NCBI GenBank assembly: GCA_949282975.1
Contig: CASDQY010000011.1
Location: forward strand, 1-49,392
From: an uncultured Oscillospiraceae bacterium
Lineage (GTDB): Bacteria > Bacillota > Clostridia > Oscillospirales > Ruminococcaceae
Length of the DNA: 49,392 bases
Reading direction: 5' to 3'
Below, in pieces: positions 8,687-17,598 of the stretch (position 1 is its first letter; each line of letters opens with the position of its first letter). The notes under the pieces were generated by a model, which saw nothing but the letters and a program-made list of their open reading frames with translations, was not told the DNA's origin and did not search any database. A program made the position numbers and the translations under genes.

Positions 8687-9832
8687 TTGAACAAGCCTTT
8701 GATTTATCTGGATCACTGCGCAACCACCAGGGTTTGCCCCCAGGCAGTGGCGGCAGCGGTGCATGTTATGGAAGAGGAATTCGGGAACCCATCTTCCCTT
8801 CATTTTTTGGGTTACCAGGCGGAAAAGTTGTTGCGAAGTGCGCAGGAAACTTTGGCCAAAGGGCTGGACTGTCAACCGGAAGAGATTTATTTTACCTCCG
8901 GGGCCACGGAAAGCAACAATCTGGCCATCCGTGGCGGCCTTACCGCTCGCCGGCGGCAGCGCAATAAAGTGATTACCACCGCCGTGGAGCACGCTTCGGT
9001 GCTGGAACTGGTCAAACAGCTTGCCCAGGAAGGATATGAAACGGAGCTGATTACCCCTTCTTCTTCCGGGCAGTTTGACCCCATGGATTTCTACCGGGCG
9101 GTGGACGACAAAACGGCATTGGTCAGCGTGATGCTGGTCAACAACGAAACGGGCCTCCGGCTGCCGGTGGAGGAGATTGCCAAGGCGGTAAAGCGGAAAA
9201 ATCCGGAAACCCTGGTTCATGTGGACGGCGTTCAGGGATTTTTGAAGATTCCCTTCTCCTTCCGAAGGTCCGGTATCGACCTGTTTTCTGCCAGCGGGCA
9301 TAAGGTGTACGCTCCCAAAGGAGTGGGGCTGTTGGCGGTGAAAAAGGGAGTGCGGCTGGTTCCCCTGCTTTACGGCGGCCATCAGCAGAAGAATCTGCGG
9401 GTGGGTACCGAAGCCATGCCCCAAATCGCAGGCTTTGCTGCGGCGGCCGGGTGGCTGATGGAAACCGCTCCCGCCCATCTGAAACAGTATAAGGCCCTTA
9501 ACGCCTGCTTGCGGGAGAAACTGAGCCGTTTGGAGGGAATCACCTTTCACAGCGATGAAAACTGTGTACCCTATATTTTGAATTTTTCGGTGAAGGATAT
9601 TCGCAGCGAAGTAAACCTTCATTTTTTGGAACAGTTCGGCATCTGCGTTTCCAGCGGCTCCGCCTGTTCCAAAGGGGCCAAAAGCCATGTGCTGAAAGCG
9701 TTGGGCAAAACCGACCGGGAGGCGGACACCGCCCTGCGCATCGGTCTGGGCCCGGAGAATACCCTGGAGGAAATGGAACAACTGGCCCTTCGGGTGGAGG
9801 AAGGCATGGCACGGCTGGCCAAGCTGCGGTAA
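8687..9832 (+). CDS. cysteine desulfurase (IscS/NifS family)
   Basis: PLP enzyme that converts cysteine to alanine and carries the sulfur as an enzyme persulfide. The 381 residues have the expected length. The N-terminal YLDHCATTRV, the PLP-lysine motif SGHKVYAPKG (K206) and the mobile cysteine loop SSGSACSKG (C327) are all present. The only start consistent with the alignment is a TTG at 8687. thiI follows after 20 nt, the classical NifZ-ThiI pairing of Firmicutes, so this desulfurase probably supplies sulfur for 4-thiouridine in tRNA rather than general Fe-S assembly; that assignment is from context. Confidence 0.92.
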   Translation: MNKPLIYLDHCATTRVCPQAVAAAVHVMEEEFGNPSSLHFLGYQAEKLLRSAQETLAKGLDCQPEEIYFTSGATESNNLAIRGGLTARRRQRNKVITTAVEHASVLELVKQLAQEGYETELITPSSSGQFDPMDFYRAVDDKTALVSVMLVNNETGLRLPVEEIAKAVKRKNPETLVHVDGVQGFLKIPFSFRRSGIDLFSASGHKVYAPKGVGLLAVKKGVRLVPLLYGGHQQKNLRVGTEAMPQIAGFAAAAGWLMETAPAHLKQYKALNACLREKLSRLEGITFHSDENCVPYILNFSVKDIRSEVNLHFLEQFGICVSSGSACSKGAKSHVLKALGKTDREADTALRIGLGPENTLEEMEQLALRVEEGMARLAKLR

Positions 9833-9852
9833 ACCAAAACAGGAGAGAAGAT

Positions 9853-11025
9853 ATGCGAGAAGCCATTTTGATCAAGACCGGGGAAATCGCCTTAAAGGGA
9901 TTGAACCGGCACACCTTTGAACAAATTCTGGTGAAGAATATCCGGTTTCGGCTCAAGAAATTCGGGAAGGTGAACATCACCAAAAGCCAATCCACCATCC
10001 GGGTGGAGCCCAAAGAAGAAAATATGGATTTCGACGCCATGGCGGAGGCCATCAGCAAGATTTTCGGCATCTCCGCTTTTTCCCGAACGCTGGTCACCAA
10101 GAAGAATCTGGATGTGATTAAGCAGGAGGCGGTGGAGTATTTAAAGGACCAGCTTCCTTATGTGGAAACCTTTAAGGTAGAAGCCAAGCGCAGCGACAAA
10201 CAGTTTCCCTATACCTCCCCTCAATTACAGCAGGAATTGGGTGGAGCGCTGTTGGAAGCCTATCCTCATTTGAAGGTGGACGTTCACCATCCCCAACTGA
10301 CGGTGACGGTGGAGATCCGGGACGAGCATGCCTATGTTCACGGCGCCCAAACCCCCGGTGCCGGAGGAATGCCGGTATCCAGTTCCGGCAAAGCCATGGT
10401 GCTGATCAGCGGCGGCATCGACAGCCCGGTGGCAGCCTATATGATGGCCAAACGGGGGCTTTTGCTCCACGCCATCCACTTCCAAAGCCCCCCCTATACC
10501 AGCGACCGGGCGTTGGAGAAGGTGGAAACCCTCTGTAAAATCGTCAGCCAGTATTCCGGAAGAATTCAGTTCCACTGCGTTCCCTTTACCGAGATTCAGG
10601 AAGCCATTCGGGAGCACTGCCCGGAGGAGCTGTTTACCTTGATCATGCGGCGGCTGATGATGGAGATCGCCCAGCGGGAAAGCGAAAAATATGGGCTGCA
10701 GGCCTTGATTACCGGGGAAAGCCTGGGCCAGGTGGCCAGTCAGACCATAGGAGCTTTGGGCGTCACCGACGCCGTGGCCCATATGCCGGTGTTCCGCCCG
10801 CTGATCGGAATGGACAAAGAGGAAATCATCCGCATTTCCCGGCAGATCGGCGCCTTTGAGACTTCGATTCTGCCCTATGAGGACTGCTGTACCGTCTTTA
10901 CCCCCCGCCATCCCAAAACAAAACCCAGCTTAAAGGCGGTGGAAGAAGCGCAGAACGCCTTTGACTTTGAACCGCTGATTCAAAAAGCCATGGAGGGCAT
11001 CACCTTAAAAATGCTCCATCCCTGA
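9853..11025 (+). CDS. thiI: tRNA 4-thiouridine sulfurtransferase ThiI
   Basis: Adenylates and thiolates U8 of tRNA, using sulfur from the upstream desulfurase. The 390-residue short form has an N-terminal ferredoxin-like domain, a THUMP domain (about residues 60-165) and the PP-loop ATPase (SGGIDSPVAAYM near residue 185). The C-terminal rhodanese domain of the E. coli enzyme is absent, as in most Firmicutes. The cysteine pair in YEDCCTVFTPRHP is present. The ATG at 9853 has GGAGAG upstream. Confidence 0.94.
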   Translation: MREAILIKTGEIALKGLNRHTFEQILVKNIRFRLKKFGKVNITKSQSTIRVEPKEENMDFDAMAEAISKIFGISAFSRTLVTKKNLDVIKQEAVEYLKDQLPYVETFKVEAKRSDKQFPYTSPQLQQELGGALLEAYPHLKVDVHHPQLTVTVEIRDEHAYVHGAQTPGAGGMPVSSSGKAMVLISGGIDSPVAAYMMAKRGLLLHAIHFQSPPYTSDRALEKVETLCKIVSQYSGRIQFHCVPFTEIQEAIREHCPEELFTLIMRRLMMEIAQRESEKYGLQALITGESLGQVASQTIGALGVTDAVAHMPVFRPLIGMDKEEIIRISRQIGAFETSILPYEDCCTVFTPRHPKTKPSLKAVEEAQNAFDFEPLIQKAMEGITLKMLHP

Positions 11026-11076
11026 AGGCAAAGGGATGGCAAATGGGTACTACAATAGGAAAAAGGAGAGATCGTG

Positions 11077-11631
11077 ATGGCCTGGGAGCCAATTATCATC
11101 ATTGAACCGGAACATTTAAACCTGCACCAAACTGTAATGGAACAGCTTTTGGCCCAGCACAAAACCCTGGCCACCGGGGAAAGCTGCACCGGCGGCAGCC
11201 TGGCGGCCTGGATCACCACCCTGCCGGGAGCCAGCCAGGTATTTGAATGCGGTGTGGTGACCTATGCCAACCGCATCAAAACCAAGCTGCTGGGCGTAAA
11301 GCCCGAGACGTTGGAGCAGCACGGCGCCGTAAGCTACGACACCTGCGCCCAAATGGCCTTAGGGCTGGAAAAGCTGTCTGGGGCGGACTGCAACATTGCC
11401 ATTACCGGCATTGCCGGCCCCGACGGAGGGACGCCTGAAAAACCGGTGGGCACGGTGTTTATCGGCCTGGCCTGTCAGGGAAAGGTCTGGGTGGAACAAT
11501 ACCAGCTTTCCCCGGCGGGACAAGACCGGGAACAGGTCCAGGCGCTGGCCCGCATCAACGCCTTGCAGATGGTGGATGCTTATTTGTCCGGAAAGGAAAC
11601 TTCGCTGTTTGTAGATTATCAGGAGGCGTAA
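11077..11631 (+). CDS. CinA C-terminal domain protein (nicotinamide-nucleotide amidohydrolase)
   Basis: Members of the PncC/CinA C-terminal family deamidate nicotinamide mononucleotide in NAD salvage. The 184-residue stand-alone domain shows the family motifs TGESCTGGSLAAWIT, GVVTYAN and TGIAGPDGGTPEKPVGTV. The N-terminal MoaB-like domain of full CinA is absent, which is common. I prefer the ATG at 11077 (8 nt after GGAG) over the GTG one codon earlier. The sortase gene follows after 7 nt, so it is in the same operon. Confidence 0.88.
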   Translation: MAWEPIIIIEPEHLNLHQTVMEQLLAQHKTLATGESCTGGSLAAWITTLPGASQVFECGVVTYANRIKTKLLGVKPETLEQHGAVSYDTCAQMALGLEKLSGADCNIAITGIAGPDGGTPEKPVGTVFIGLACQGKVWVEQYQLSPAGQDREQVQALARINALQMVDAYLSGKETSLFVDYQEA

Positions 11632-11638
11632 CAACATT

Positions 11639-12538
11639 ATGAGGGGCAATGGGGAGAAGCCGGTTGTGAAAAAGAAGCACAAAGCCGTTTGGACCGTGCT
11701 GATTATTGTCTGTGCCGCAGTGTTTTTGGTCAGCGGCGGAATGCTTCTGCATTATGCGTTGGAATATCATCAGATTGATTCGGACAACGAGCAGATTGTG
11801 CAGCTTTTGGATCAGGAACCCACCCAGGAGCAGATCGATGCTCTGCCGGAGGATGCCCAGGAGGAGGCTGCGGCAGCCTATTCCACCAATCCGGATTTTG
11901 TAGGGAGCATTACCATTCCAAACACCGTAATTCGCTACGCCGTGGTGCAGACCACCGACAACGAGACCTATCTGAACACCAGCTTTTACGGCACCTATTC
12001 CCGGCTGGGGACGGTGTTTGCGGATTACCGCTGCCGGATTACTTCCCAGGGAATGAGTGACAACACCATTCTTTACGGGCATAACGCCAATAACGGAAGC
12101 TTTTTCCATGAGTTGACCAACTATACTTCGGCGTCCTATGCGTCCGGCCACAGCACCGTGCAGTTTGACACCATCTATCAGGATCAGACGTATGTGGTGA
12201 TCGGGGCGTTTCTGGCGGATCCCGACGCCACCGGCGGCGACCGGTTCGACTATCAAAATTACATCGACTTTTCTCAGCGGGATTTCGACACATTTAAAGA
12301 ACAAATCACACAGCGCAGTTATTTTCACACCAGTTTGGAGTGGGATGAAACCGACCACTACCTGACCCTTTCCACCTGTGATTATGACATCAACAACGGC
12401 CGTATTGTGGTGGTGGCACGGGCATTGCGGGAAGGCGAAACGGCGGATGCGGCCGCCGGCACCTATACCGACAACACCAACCAGCGGATGCCGGATGTGT
12501 GGTACACCAGCCGAAATATGGATAATCCTTTCCTGTAA
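11639..12538 (+). CDS. srtB: class B sortase
   Basis: Membrane-bound transpeptidase that cleaves a sorting signal and links the protein to peptidoglycan. The 299 residues comprise a basic start, one transmembrane segment (about 17-38) and the sortase B domain. Catalytic residues are visible: His148 in LYGHNANNG, Cys247 in TLSTC, and Arg255 in NNGRIVVVAR. AGGAGG lies 12 nt before the ATG. No protein with an NPxTN/LPxTG-type sorting signal is encoded nearby, so the substrate is not known; the next gene encodes a SpoIID-domain protein without a sorting signal. Confidence 0.9.
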   Translation: MRGNGEKPVVKKKHKAVWTVLIIVCAAVFLVSGGMLLHYALEYHQIDSDNEQIVQLLDQEPTQEQIDALPEDAQEEAAAAYSTNPDFVGSITIPNTVIRYAVVQTTDNETYLNTSFYGTYSRLGTVFADYRCRITSQGMSDNTILYGHNANNGSFFHELTNYTSASYASGHSTVQFDTIYQDQTYVVIGAFLADPDATGGDRFDYQNYIDFSQRDFDTFKEQITQRSYFHTSLEWDETDHYLTLSTCDYDINNGRIVVVARALREGETADAAAGTYTDNTNQRMPDVWYTSRNMDNPFL

Positions 12539-12556
12539 GAAACGGAGGCAAGGCAA

Positions 12557-13867
12557 ATGCTTCAGAAGAAAACCGTGTTTGTACTGGTGGCGCTGGCCAT
12601 CTCCTTGACGGTATTTGTCACCGGCTGCCTGTTTTGGGTGACTCAGCTGGGCCAACCGGTTTATGGCCAGGGCGTGAGTTTTTCTTCTCCGGAAAAACCG
12701 GCTTCCTCTGCCCTTTCCCAGACCAGTTCTGCCCCGGAAACGGCAGAAACCGTGGAGCCCGCTTCCCAGCCGGAAGAAACCGTTTCCTCTCAGCCGGAAG
12801 AAACGGCATCTGCCGTGGCCACACCGGAAACGCCGGTGGTGGTACAGGAAGAAAACACCGTAACCGAAACCTTCACCGAGGAACAGCTGGGGCATGAAAC
12901 CTCCGCCAACAACACCGGCACCGCCATTCAGCCGCCGGCGTCCTCTTCCGTGGCGTCTCAGCCTTCTTCTTCGTCCGGTTCCTCTTCCGCTCCGTCCCAG
13001 ACGGTGACCCAGCCGGAAACCGGAACGACCCAGCGTTCTGCGCTGGACGAAGCCATTTCCATGCCGGATTATACCCCCAGCGGCATTATGCTGTATGTAA
13101 CCTGGCGGGGAACGCAGTATTACGCCGATGCGGTGACGGTGCTCAGCGGCATTACCCAGGCGGAAATTGTGGGAGGCGTCGCCGGTGCACCGGACAGCCG
13201 GTATGCCGAAGCTTATAAAGCCCAGGCGGTGGCGGCCCATTCCTATGTGGCTTATTACAACAATCGGGGCACCGCCCCCACGGTATACCTTCAGGTGCCC
13301 AACGCCCAGACGGTGCGGTATGTGGAGCAGGTGGCAAGCCAGATGGTATATTCCGGCGCAAGCCCCATTATGGCGGTATATTCCGCCAGCGCCGGGGGGC
13401 ATACGGTGGGCAGCCAGTATGTTTGGGGCGGCACCGTGTCCTATCTTACCGGTGTGGAAAGCAAATACGATGAAGATAACTCCACGGTATCGGTGACCAG
13501 CAGCCAGCTTCGGCAGATTTTATTGGCGAAAAACAGTTCCCTGGATCTGTCCGGCGATCCCTCCGGATGGCTGACGGTGGTGAGCACCGGGGACGATGGG
13601 GTGGTACATCGGCTGCGAATCGGCGGCAGCGGAGGAAATGTAACGGTGTACGGCAACACCTTCCGGGAATCCTGGTTCAATCAGATCCGCAGTCCCAAAT
13701 TCACCTTTACCTACGATTCTGCCAGCGATACCTTTACCTTCTCGGTGCGGGGCTACGGCCACTGTGTGGGTATGAGCCAGGTGGGGGCCATGGGCTATGC
13801 CCGGTATGAGGGGTGGAACTATGTGCAGATTCTCACCCACTATTACACCGGCACGACGGTGTCCTGA
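12557..13867 (+). CDS. SpoIID/LytB domain protein, membrane-anchored
   Basis: SpoIID-type lytic transglycosylases cut glycan strands, in Bacillus during forespore engulfment. This 436-residue protein has an N-terminal transmembrane segment (about 8-30), a low-complexity Ser/Pro/Glu/Gln linker (about 40-160) with a repeated SQPEET unit, and a SpoIID domain (about 175-436) with YAEAYKAQAVAAHSYVAYY, SASAGGHTVGS and the C-terminal GYGHCVGMSQVGAMGYA. The glutamate that aligns with the catalytic residue of SpoIID is retained in TQAEIVGG. The long linker suggests that it reaches into the wall; whether it acts in sporulation or in vegetative wall turnover cannot be told. Confidence 0.87.
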   Translation: MLQKKTVFVLVALAISLTVFVTGCLFWVTQLGQPVYGQGVSFSSPEKPASSALSQTSSAPETAETVEPASQPEETVSSQPEETASAVATPETPVVVQEENTVTETFTEEQLGHETSANNTGTAIQPPASSSVASQPSSSSGSSSAPSQTVTQPETGTTQRSALDEAISMPDYTPSGIMLYVTWRGTQYYADAVTVLSGITQAEIVGGVAGAPDSRYAEAYKAQAVAAHSYVAYYNNRGTAPTVYLQVPNAQTVRYVEQVASQMVYSGASPIMAVYSASAGGHTVGSQYVWGGTVSYLTGVESKYDEDNSTVSVTSSQLRQILLAKNSSLDLSGDPSGWLTVVSTGDDGVVHRLRIGGSGGNVTVYGNTFRESWFNQIRSPKFTFTYDSASDTFTFSVRGYGHCVGMSQVGAMGYARYEGWNYVQILTHYYTGTTVS

Positions 13868-13920
13868 TTTTGATTGACAGAGGGCAACCTCTGAAAATAA
13901 AATGCAAAGGAGAAATTGTT

Positions 13921-14970
13921 ATGACCAAAGTAACCACCCGTCCCTTTGGAAGCTGGGAAGGAAGAGAAGTCTCCCTGTACACTCTGGACAATGGGGAAAC
14001 TTCTGTCAGCGTGATGAGCCTGGGGGCCACCCTTCAGTCCATCTGCACCAAAGATAAGGACGGCAATACCGTGGACGTGCTGCTGGGTTACGACACCCCC
14101 CAGGAATACATGAGCCACGGCGGCTATCTGGGCGCCTGCATCGGCCGCCATTCCAACCGGATTAAAAATGCGGCGTTTGACCTGGGCGGCAAGACCTATC
14201 AGGTAGCGAAAAACGAAAACAACAATAACCTCCACGGCGGCCCCAACGGCTATGACCGGCGTTTTTTCGATGTGCAGGTCATTGCCATAGGGGAAGATCA
14301 GGCTATTGCCTGCAAGCTTTATGATGAGGATATGTCCGCCGGATTTCCCGGCAATGTGGCGGTCACGGTGGTGTACAGTCTCAGCGCCGACAACGCCCTG
14401 AAACTGGAGTACACCGCTTCCACCGACGCCGATACGGTGGTGAACCTCACCAATCACGCTTACTTTAATCTGAACGGTTCCGGCAGCGGCACCATTGTCA
14501 ATCACAAGATGAAGATTTATGCCCCCTTCTACACCCCGGTGGACCAAGACTGCTGCCCCACCGGTGAAATCCTTTCCGTAAAGGGCACCGTGTTTGATTT
14601 CACCGATTTCACCGCCATTGCCGACGGCATCGACCAGGTGCCGGATATGGCCATTACCGGCGGCTATGACCACAACTGGGTCCTGTCCGCCCCTGCCGGC
14701 CAGTTGAACCTGGCCGCTGAGACCATCGGCGACCAAACCGGTATCCGGTTAAAGACCTACACCGATCTGCCCGGCATTCAGTTCTATGCCGGCAACGGCA
14801 TGGATGAGTGCAAGGGCAAAAACGGTGTGGATCACCACAAGCGTGATGCTTTCTGCCTGGAAACCCAGTATTTCCCCAACAGCACCTCCATCCCCTTCTT
14901 CCCCTCCCCCTTCTTGAAGGCCGGGGAAACCTACCACAGCGTGACGGTATATCAGTTGTGCAAGGAATAA
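13921..14970 (+). CDS. galM: aldose 1-epimerase (galactose mutarotase)
   Basis: Interconverts alpha and beta anomers of aldoses, notably galactose, ahead of the Leloir pathway. The 349 residues match GalM. Catalytic motifs are visible: GRHSNRI, NLHGGPNGYD with the first catalytic His region, LTNHAYFNLNG (second His), and the C-terminal LETQYFPNS containing the catalytic Glu. AAAGGAG precedes the ATG at 13921. It lies 53 nt after the SpoIID gene and ends in a strong hairpin. The alpha-galactosidase gene of the window is 27 kb away. Confidence 0.94.
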   Translation: MTKVTTRPFGSWEGREVSLYTLDNGETSVSVMSLGATLQSICTKDKDGNTVDVLLGYDTPQEYMSHGGYLGACIGRHSNRIKNAAFDLGGKTYQVAKNENNNNLHGGPNGYDRRFFDVQVIAIGEDQAIACKLYDEDMSAGFPGNVAVTVVYSLSADNALKLEYTASTDADTVVNLTNHAYFNLNGSGSGTIVNHKMKIYAPFYTPVDQDCCPTGEILSVKGTVFDFTDFTAIADGIDQVPDMAITGGYDHNWVLSAPAGQLNLAAETIGDQTGIRLKTYTDLPGIQFYAGNGMDECKGKNGVDHHKRDAFCLETQYFPNSTSIPFFPSPFLKAGETYHSVTVYQLCKE

Positions 14971-14985
14971 TGGTGTGTTGATGAG

Positions 14986-15015
14986 ACGCCCGGAGGGAGA
15001 AATCCTTCCGGGCGT
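14986..15015 (+). terminator. terminator after galM
   Basis: ACGCCCGGA and TCCGGGCGT form a 9-bp stem extended by GGA/TCC after a G-T pair, followed by TAGTTTTA. The T-run is short, so efficiency is uncertain. Confidence 0.6.
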
Positions 15016-15094
15016 TAGTTTTACGATTCAGATTTCGTGGCGGATGCACTTTGGCTGGCACATCAACGTTGTTCAAAAAGAAACAGACAAAAAG

Positions 15095-15125
15095 AAAAGA
15101 CAACGGAACGGATCCGTTGTCTTTT
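15095..15125 (-). terminator. terminator of rplJ-rplL
   Basis: A 13-bp perfect stem (AAAAGACAACGGA with TCCGTTGTCTTTT) with a 5-nt loop. On the minus strand it runs into TTTTCTTTTTG. It closes the rplJL unit just after the L7/L12 stop. Confidence 0.85.
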
Positions 15126-15145
15126 AGATACTTTGGGGGGAGAAC

Positions 15146-15517
15146 TTACTTGAGTTCCACCACAGCGCCCACTTCTTCCAGCTGCTTCTTGATGTCTTCG
15201 GCTTCGTCCTTGGACACAGCTTCCTTCAGGGTGGTGGGAGCGCCTTCCACGGCAGCCTTGGCTTCCTTCAGGCCCAGGCCGGTGATGGTGCGGACAGCCT
15301 TGATCACGGCCATCTTCTGGTCGCCCATTTCCTTCAGCACTACGTCGAACTCGGTCTTTTCTTCTTCAGCAGCAGCGCCGGCACCGGCAGCACCAGCTAC
15401 CATAACAGCGGCGGAAGCGCTTACGCCGAATTCTTCTTCGATGGCCTTCACCAGTTCGTTCAGTTCCAGAACGGTGAGGGATTTGATCTCTTCAATGAAC
15501 TTTGCTACATCAGCCAT
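15146..15517 (-). CDS. rplL: ribosomal protein L7/L12
   Basis: Stalk protein that recruits translational GTPases; bound as dimers to L10. The 123 residues show the N-terminal dimerisation helices ([20 protein letters not shown]), an Ala-rich hinge (about residues 35-50) and the conserved C-terminal domain with [12 protein letters not shown]. The ATG at 15517 has GGAGG upstream. It lies 57 nt after rplJ. In most bacteria rpoB follows; here a terminator and the convergent galM follow instead. Confidence 0.97.
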   Translation of the reverse strand: MADVAKFIEEIKSLTVLELNELVKAIEEEFGVSASAAVMVAGAAGAGAAAEEEKTEFDVVLKEMGDQKMAVIKAVRTITGLGLKEAKAAVEGAPTTLKEAVSKDEAEDIKKQLEEVGAVVELK

Positions 15518-15574
15518 GATGAGTACCTCCATAAATTCGTATTTTTTTAAAATTAGGCGGAAACACTGCAAAGA

Positions 15575-16102
15575 TTAGGCAGTTGCTTCCTCGGTTTCGC
15601 CGGCTTCGCCGCCCTGCTTCTTGGCAATCTCGTTGAGAGAGACAGCCAGGCCCCGCATGGGAGCAGACAGCACATAAACCAACTGAGTAAGCAGTTCTTC
15701 TTTGGAAGGCAGGTTGCCCAGTTCCTTGACCTTGGCGGCATCCAGAACGGCCCCGTCCATGAAGCCCAGCTTGATGTTGAAGTTTTCGTGAGCGTCGGCA
15801 TACTTGCATAGAATCTTGGCAGCGGCCACATAGTCGCTGTCGCTGGTGGCCAGAGCAGTGGTGCCTTCCAGCACTTCCTCTACGCCGTCCAGTCCGGCTT
15901 CCCGGGCTGCCAGCCGCAGCATGGTGTTCTTCACCACGGAGTATTTCACTCCGGCTTCCCGCAGCTCCTTGCGCAGAACGGTGTCGTCCGCCACGTTGAT
16001 GCCACGGTAGTCCACAATGACACCGGCCACAGCGCTTTTAAGCTGTTCTGCCAGATCCGCCACATACTTTTGCTTTTCGCTGAGAATGGTTGCGCTTGGC
16101 AT
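15575..16102 (-). CDS. rplJ: ribosomal protein L10
   Basis: Base of the L7/L12 stalk on the large subunit. The 175 residues show the family start (SEKQKYVADLAEQL), VIVDYRGINV, and the C-terminal helix that binds L7/L12. A short Glu/Ala tail ends the protein. The ATG at 16102 has GGAGGTG upstream; a longer in-frame reading to 16276 would enter the L10 leader RNA and is not used. Together with L7/L12, L10 is known to repress its own operon through that leader. Confidence 0.97.
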   Translation of the reverse strand: MPSATILSEKQKYVADLAEQLKSAVAGVIVDYRGINVADDTVLRKELREAGVKYSVVKNTMLRLAAREAGLDGVEEVLEGTTALATSDSDYVAAAKILCKYADAHENFNIKLGFMDGAVLDAAKVKELGNLPSKEELLTQLVYVLSAPMRGLAVSLNEIAKKQGGEAGETEEATA

Positions 16103-16214
16103 AGTTGATTTCACCTCCGAATGGATATTCTCTGATTTTTCAAAGAAATCGGGAGAGAAAAAGCCTTCCCGCTTATTCAAAGAAAGCAGAAAGGCAGTGA
16201 TCGCACTTATTTCT

Positions 16215-16290
16215 TTCCGACTTTCCCTCGGCAGGCGGACCGTTTCAAAAAACCATCGCTTACGGGAAATCCCCACCTGCTGTCTTTAGA
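16215..16290 (-). ncRNA. ribosomal protein L10 leader
   Basis: Cis-regulatory RNA bound by L10(L12)4 that lowers rplJ-rplL expression. The minus-strand transcript carries AAAGACAGCAGGTG and, about 40 nt later, CCGCCTGCCGAGGG, the conserved pair of segments of this leader; GCAGG and CCTGC close the stem (16276-16280 with 16231-16235). It begins about 10 nt after the predicted transcription start and about 110 nt before the rplJ ATG. Confidence 0.82.
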
Positions 16291-16306
16291 AAAATACAGC
16301 TTGATT

Positions 16307-16335
16307 ATTATACAAAAAAAATCCCCGGCTGTCAA
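16307..16335 (-). promoter_or_regulatory. sigma-A promoter of rplJ-rplL
   Basis: Perfect consensus on the minus strand: TTGACA at 16335-16330, a 17-bp spacer, TATAAT at 16312-16307. The -35 lies in the loop of the upstream rplKA terminator, and the terminator U-tract forms part of the spacer, so the two signals overlap completely. Confidence 0.88.
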
Positions 16336-16357
16336 GGAGCAAACCGGGGGATTTTTT
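16318..16357 (-). terminator. terminator of the rpmG-secE-nusG-rplK-rplA unit
   Basis: On the minus strand AAAATCCCCCGG and CCGGGGATTTT pair (one bulged G) around a loop of about 15 nt, followed by a T-run. It lies about 30 nt after the rplA stop. The rplJ promoter overlaps it. Confidence 0.8.
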
Positions 16358-16385
16358 CTACGAATTGTAAATTGCTGGGTAAAGA

Positions 16386-17081
16386 TTACAAACCGTATTT
16401 AGAAGTGCTGATCTTTACGCCGGGGCCCATGGTGGAAGCCACCACACAGGACTTGATATACTGACCCTTGGCAGCAGCGGGCTTTGCCTTCACAATGGCA
16501 TCCATCAAAGCTTCCAGGTTCTGCTGGAGCTTTTCAGGGCCGAAGCTAGCCTTGCCGATGGGGCAGTGAATGATGTTGGTTTTGTCCAGACGGTATTCGA
16601 TCTTACCGGCCTTGGCTTCGGTGACTGCTCTGGTCACGTCAGGGGTTACGGTGCCGGCTTTGGGAGAAGGCATCAGGCCCCGGGGACCGAGGATTTTACC
16701 CAGACGGCCCACCACGCCCATCATGTCGGGGGTGGCGATGACCACATCAAAATCCATCCAGCCTTCGCCCTGGATCTTCTGAACATATTCGTCGCTTCCG
16801 GCGTAATCCGCACCGGCAGCCAGGGCGGCGTCTACATTAGCGCCCTTGCAGAAAGCCAGCACACGAACGGTTTTGCCGGTGCCGTTGGGCAGAACCACGG
16901 CGCCACGAACCTGTTGGTCAGCGTGACGGGAGTCAACGCCCAGACGGACGTGCAGTTCTACGGTTTCATCGAATTTGGCCTTGGAAGTGCTGCAAACCAG
17001 GTTGACAGCTTCCTCTACTTCATACAGCTTGTTGCGCTCAATGGCCTTGGCGCTTGTTACATATCTTTTACCATGTTTCAT
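16386..17081 (-). CDS. rplA: ribosomal protein L1
   Basis: Forms the mobile L1 stalk and helps release E-site tRNA; in several bacteria it also represses its own operon. The 231 residues match the family. Signatures include MKHGKRY at the start, [33 protein letters not shown] (the family pattern), and TMGPGVKI near the end. The ATG at 17081 has GGGAGGAACAAG upstream. It lies 59 nt after rplK in the expected order. Confidence 0.98.
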   Translation of the reverse strand: MKHGKRYVTSAKAIERNKLYEVEEAVNLVCSTSKAKFDETVELHVRLGVDSRHADQQVRGAVVLPNGTGKTVRVLAFCKGANVDAALAAGADYAGSDEYVQKIQGEGWMDFDVVIATPDMMGVVGRLGKILGPRGLMPSPKAGTVTPDVTRAVTEAKAGKIEYRLDKTNIIHCPIGKASFGPEKLQQNLEALMDAIVKAKPAAAKGQYIKSCVVASTMGPGVKISTSKYGL

Positions 17082-17140
17082 TACTCTTGTTCCTCCCTAA
17101 AAGTGGTAATTAACGGAATCTTCCTCCCACCAGGGGTCGA

Positions 17141-17566
17141 TCAGTCAACGACTTCAACACCCATGGAACGAGCGGTGCCGCAGATCATGCTGATGGCGCT
17201 TTCCACACTGGAAGCGTTCAGGTCGGGCATTTTGGTTTCTGCAATCTTCTGCACCTGTTCACGTGTGATCTTAGCGACCTTGGTTCTGTTGGGCACACCG
17301 GAACCGCTTTCGATGCCGCAGGCCTTTTTAATCAGCACCGCAGCCGGAGGGGTCTTGGTGACGAAGGTAAAGGAGCGGTCGGCGAACACGGTGATGACCA
17401 CAGGGATGATCAGGCCGATGTCGTTTTTGGTGCGTTCATTGAATTCCTTGGTGAACGCCATGATATTCACGCCGTGCTGACCCAGCGCAGGGCCAACCGG
17501 GGGGGCCGGCGTTGCTTTGCCGGCGGGGATTTGCAGTTTAATGTAACCAGTTACTTTTTGAGCCAT
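17141..17566 (-). CDS. rplK: ribosomal protein L11
   Basis: Binds the GTPase-associated centre of 23S rRNA and is required for the stringent response. The 141 residues are standard. The N-terminal domain carries [24 protein letters not shown] and the C-terminal RNA-binding domain ends with [17 protein letters not shown]. The ATG at 17566 is preceded by GGAGG. A chain of hairpins fills the 154-nt gap from nusG. Confidence 0.98.
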   Translation of the reverse strand: MAQKVTGYIKLQIPAGKATPAPPVGPALGQHGVNIMAFTKEFNERTKNDIGLIIPVVITVFADRSFTFVTKTPPAAVLIKKACGIESGSGVPNRTKVAKITREQVQKIAETKMPDLNASSVESAISMICGTARSMGVEVVD

Positions 17567-17598
17567 AAAAATACCTCCAAATCAATCGTGGTGACGGC

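Noticed and set aside
11555..13402. Open frame of 615 codons on the minus strand
   Set aside because: Antisense to the sortase and SpoIID genes, whose catalytic motifs are clear; its product is Arg/Gly/His-rich low-complexity sequence.
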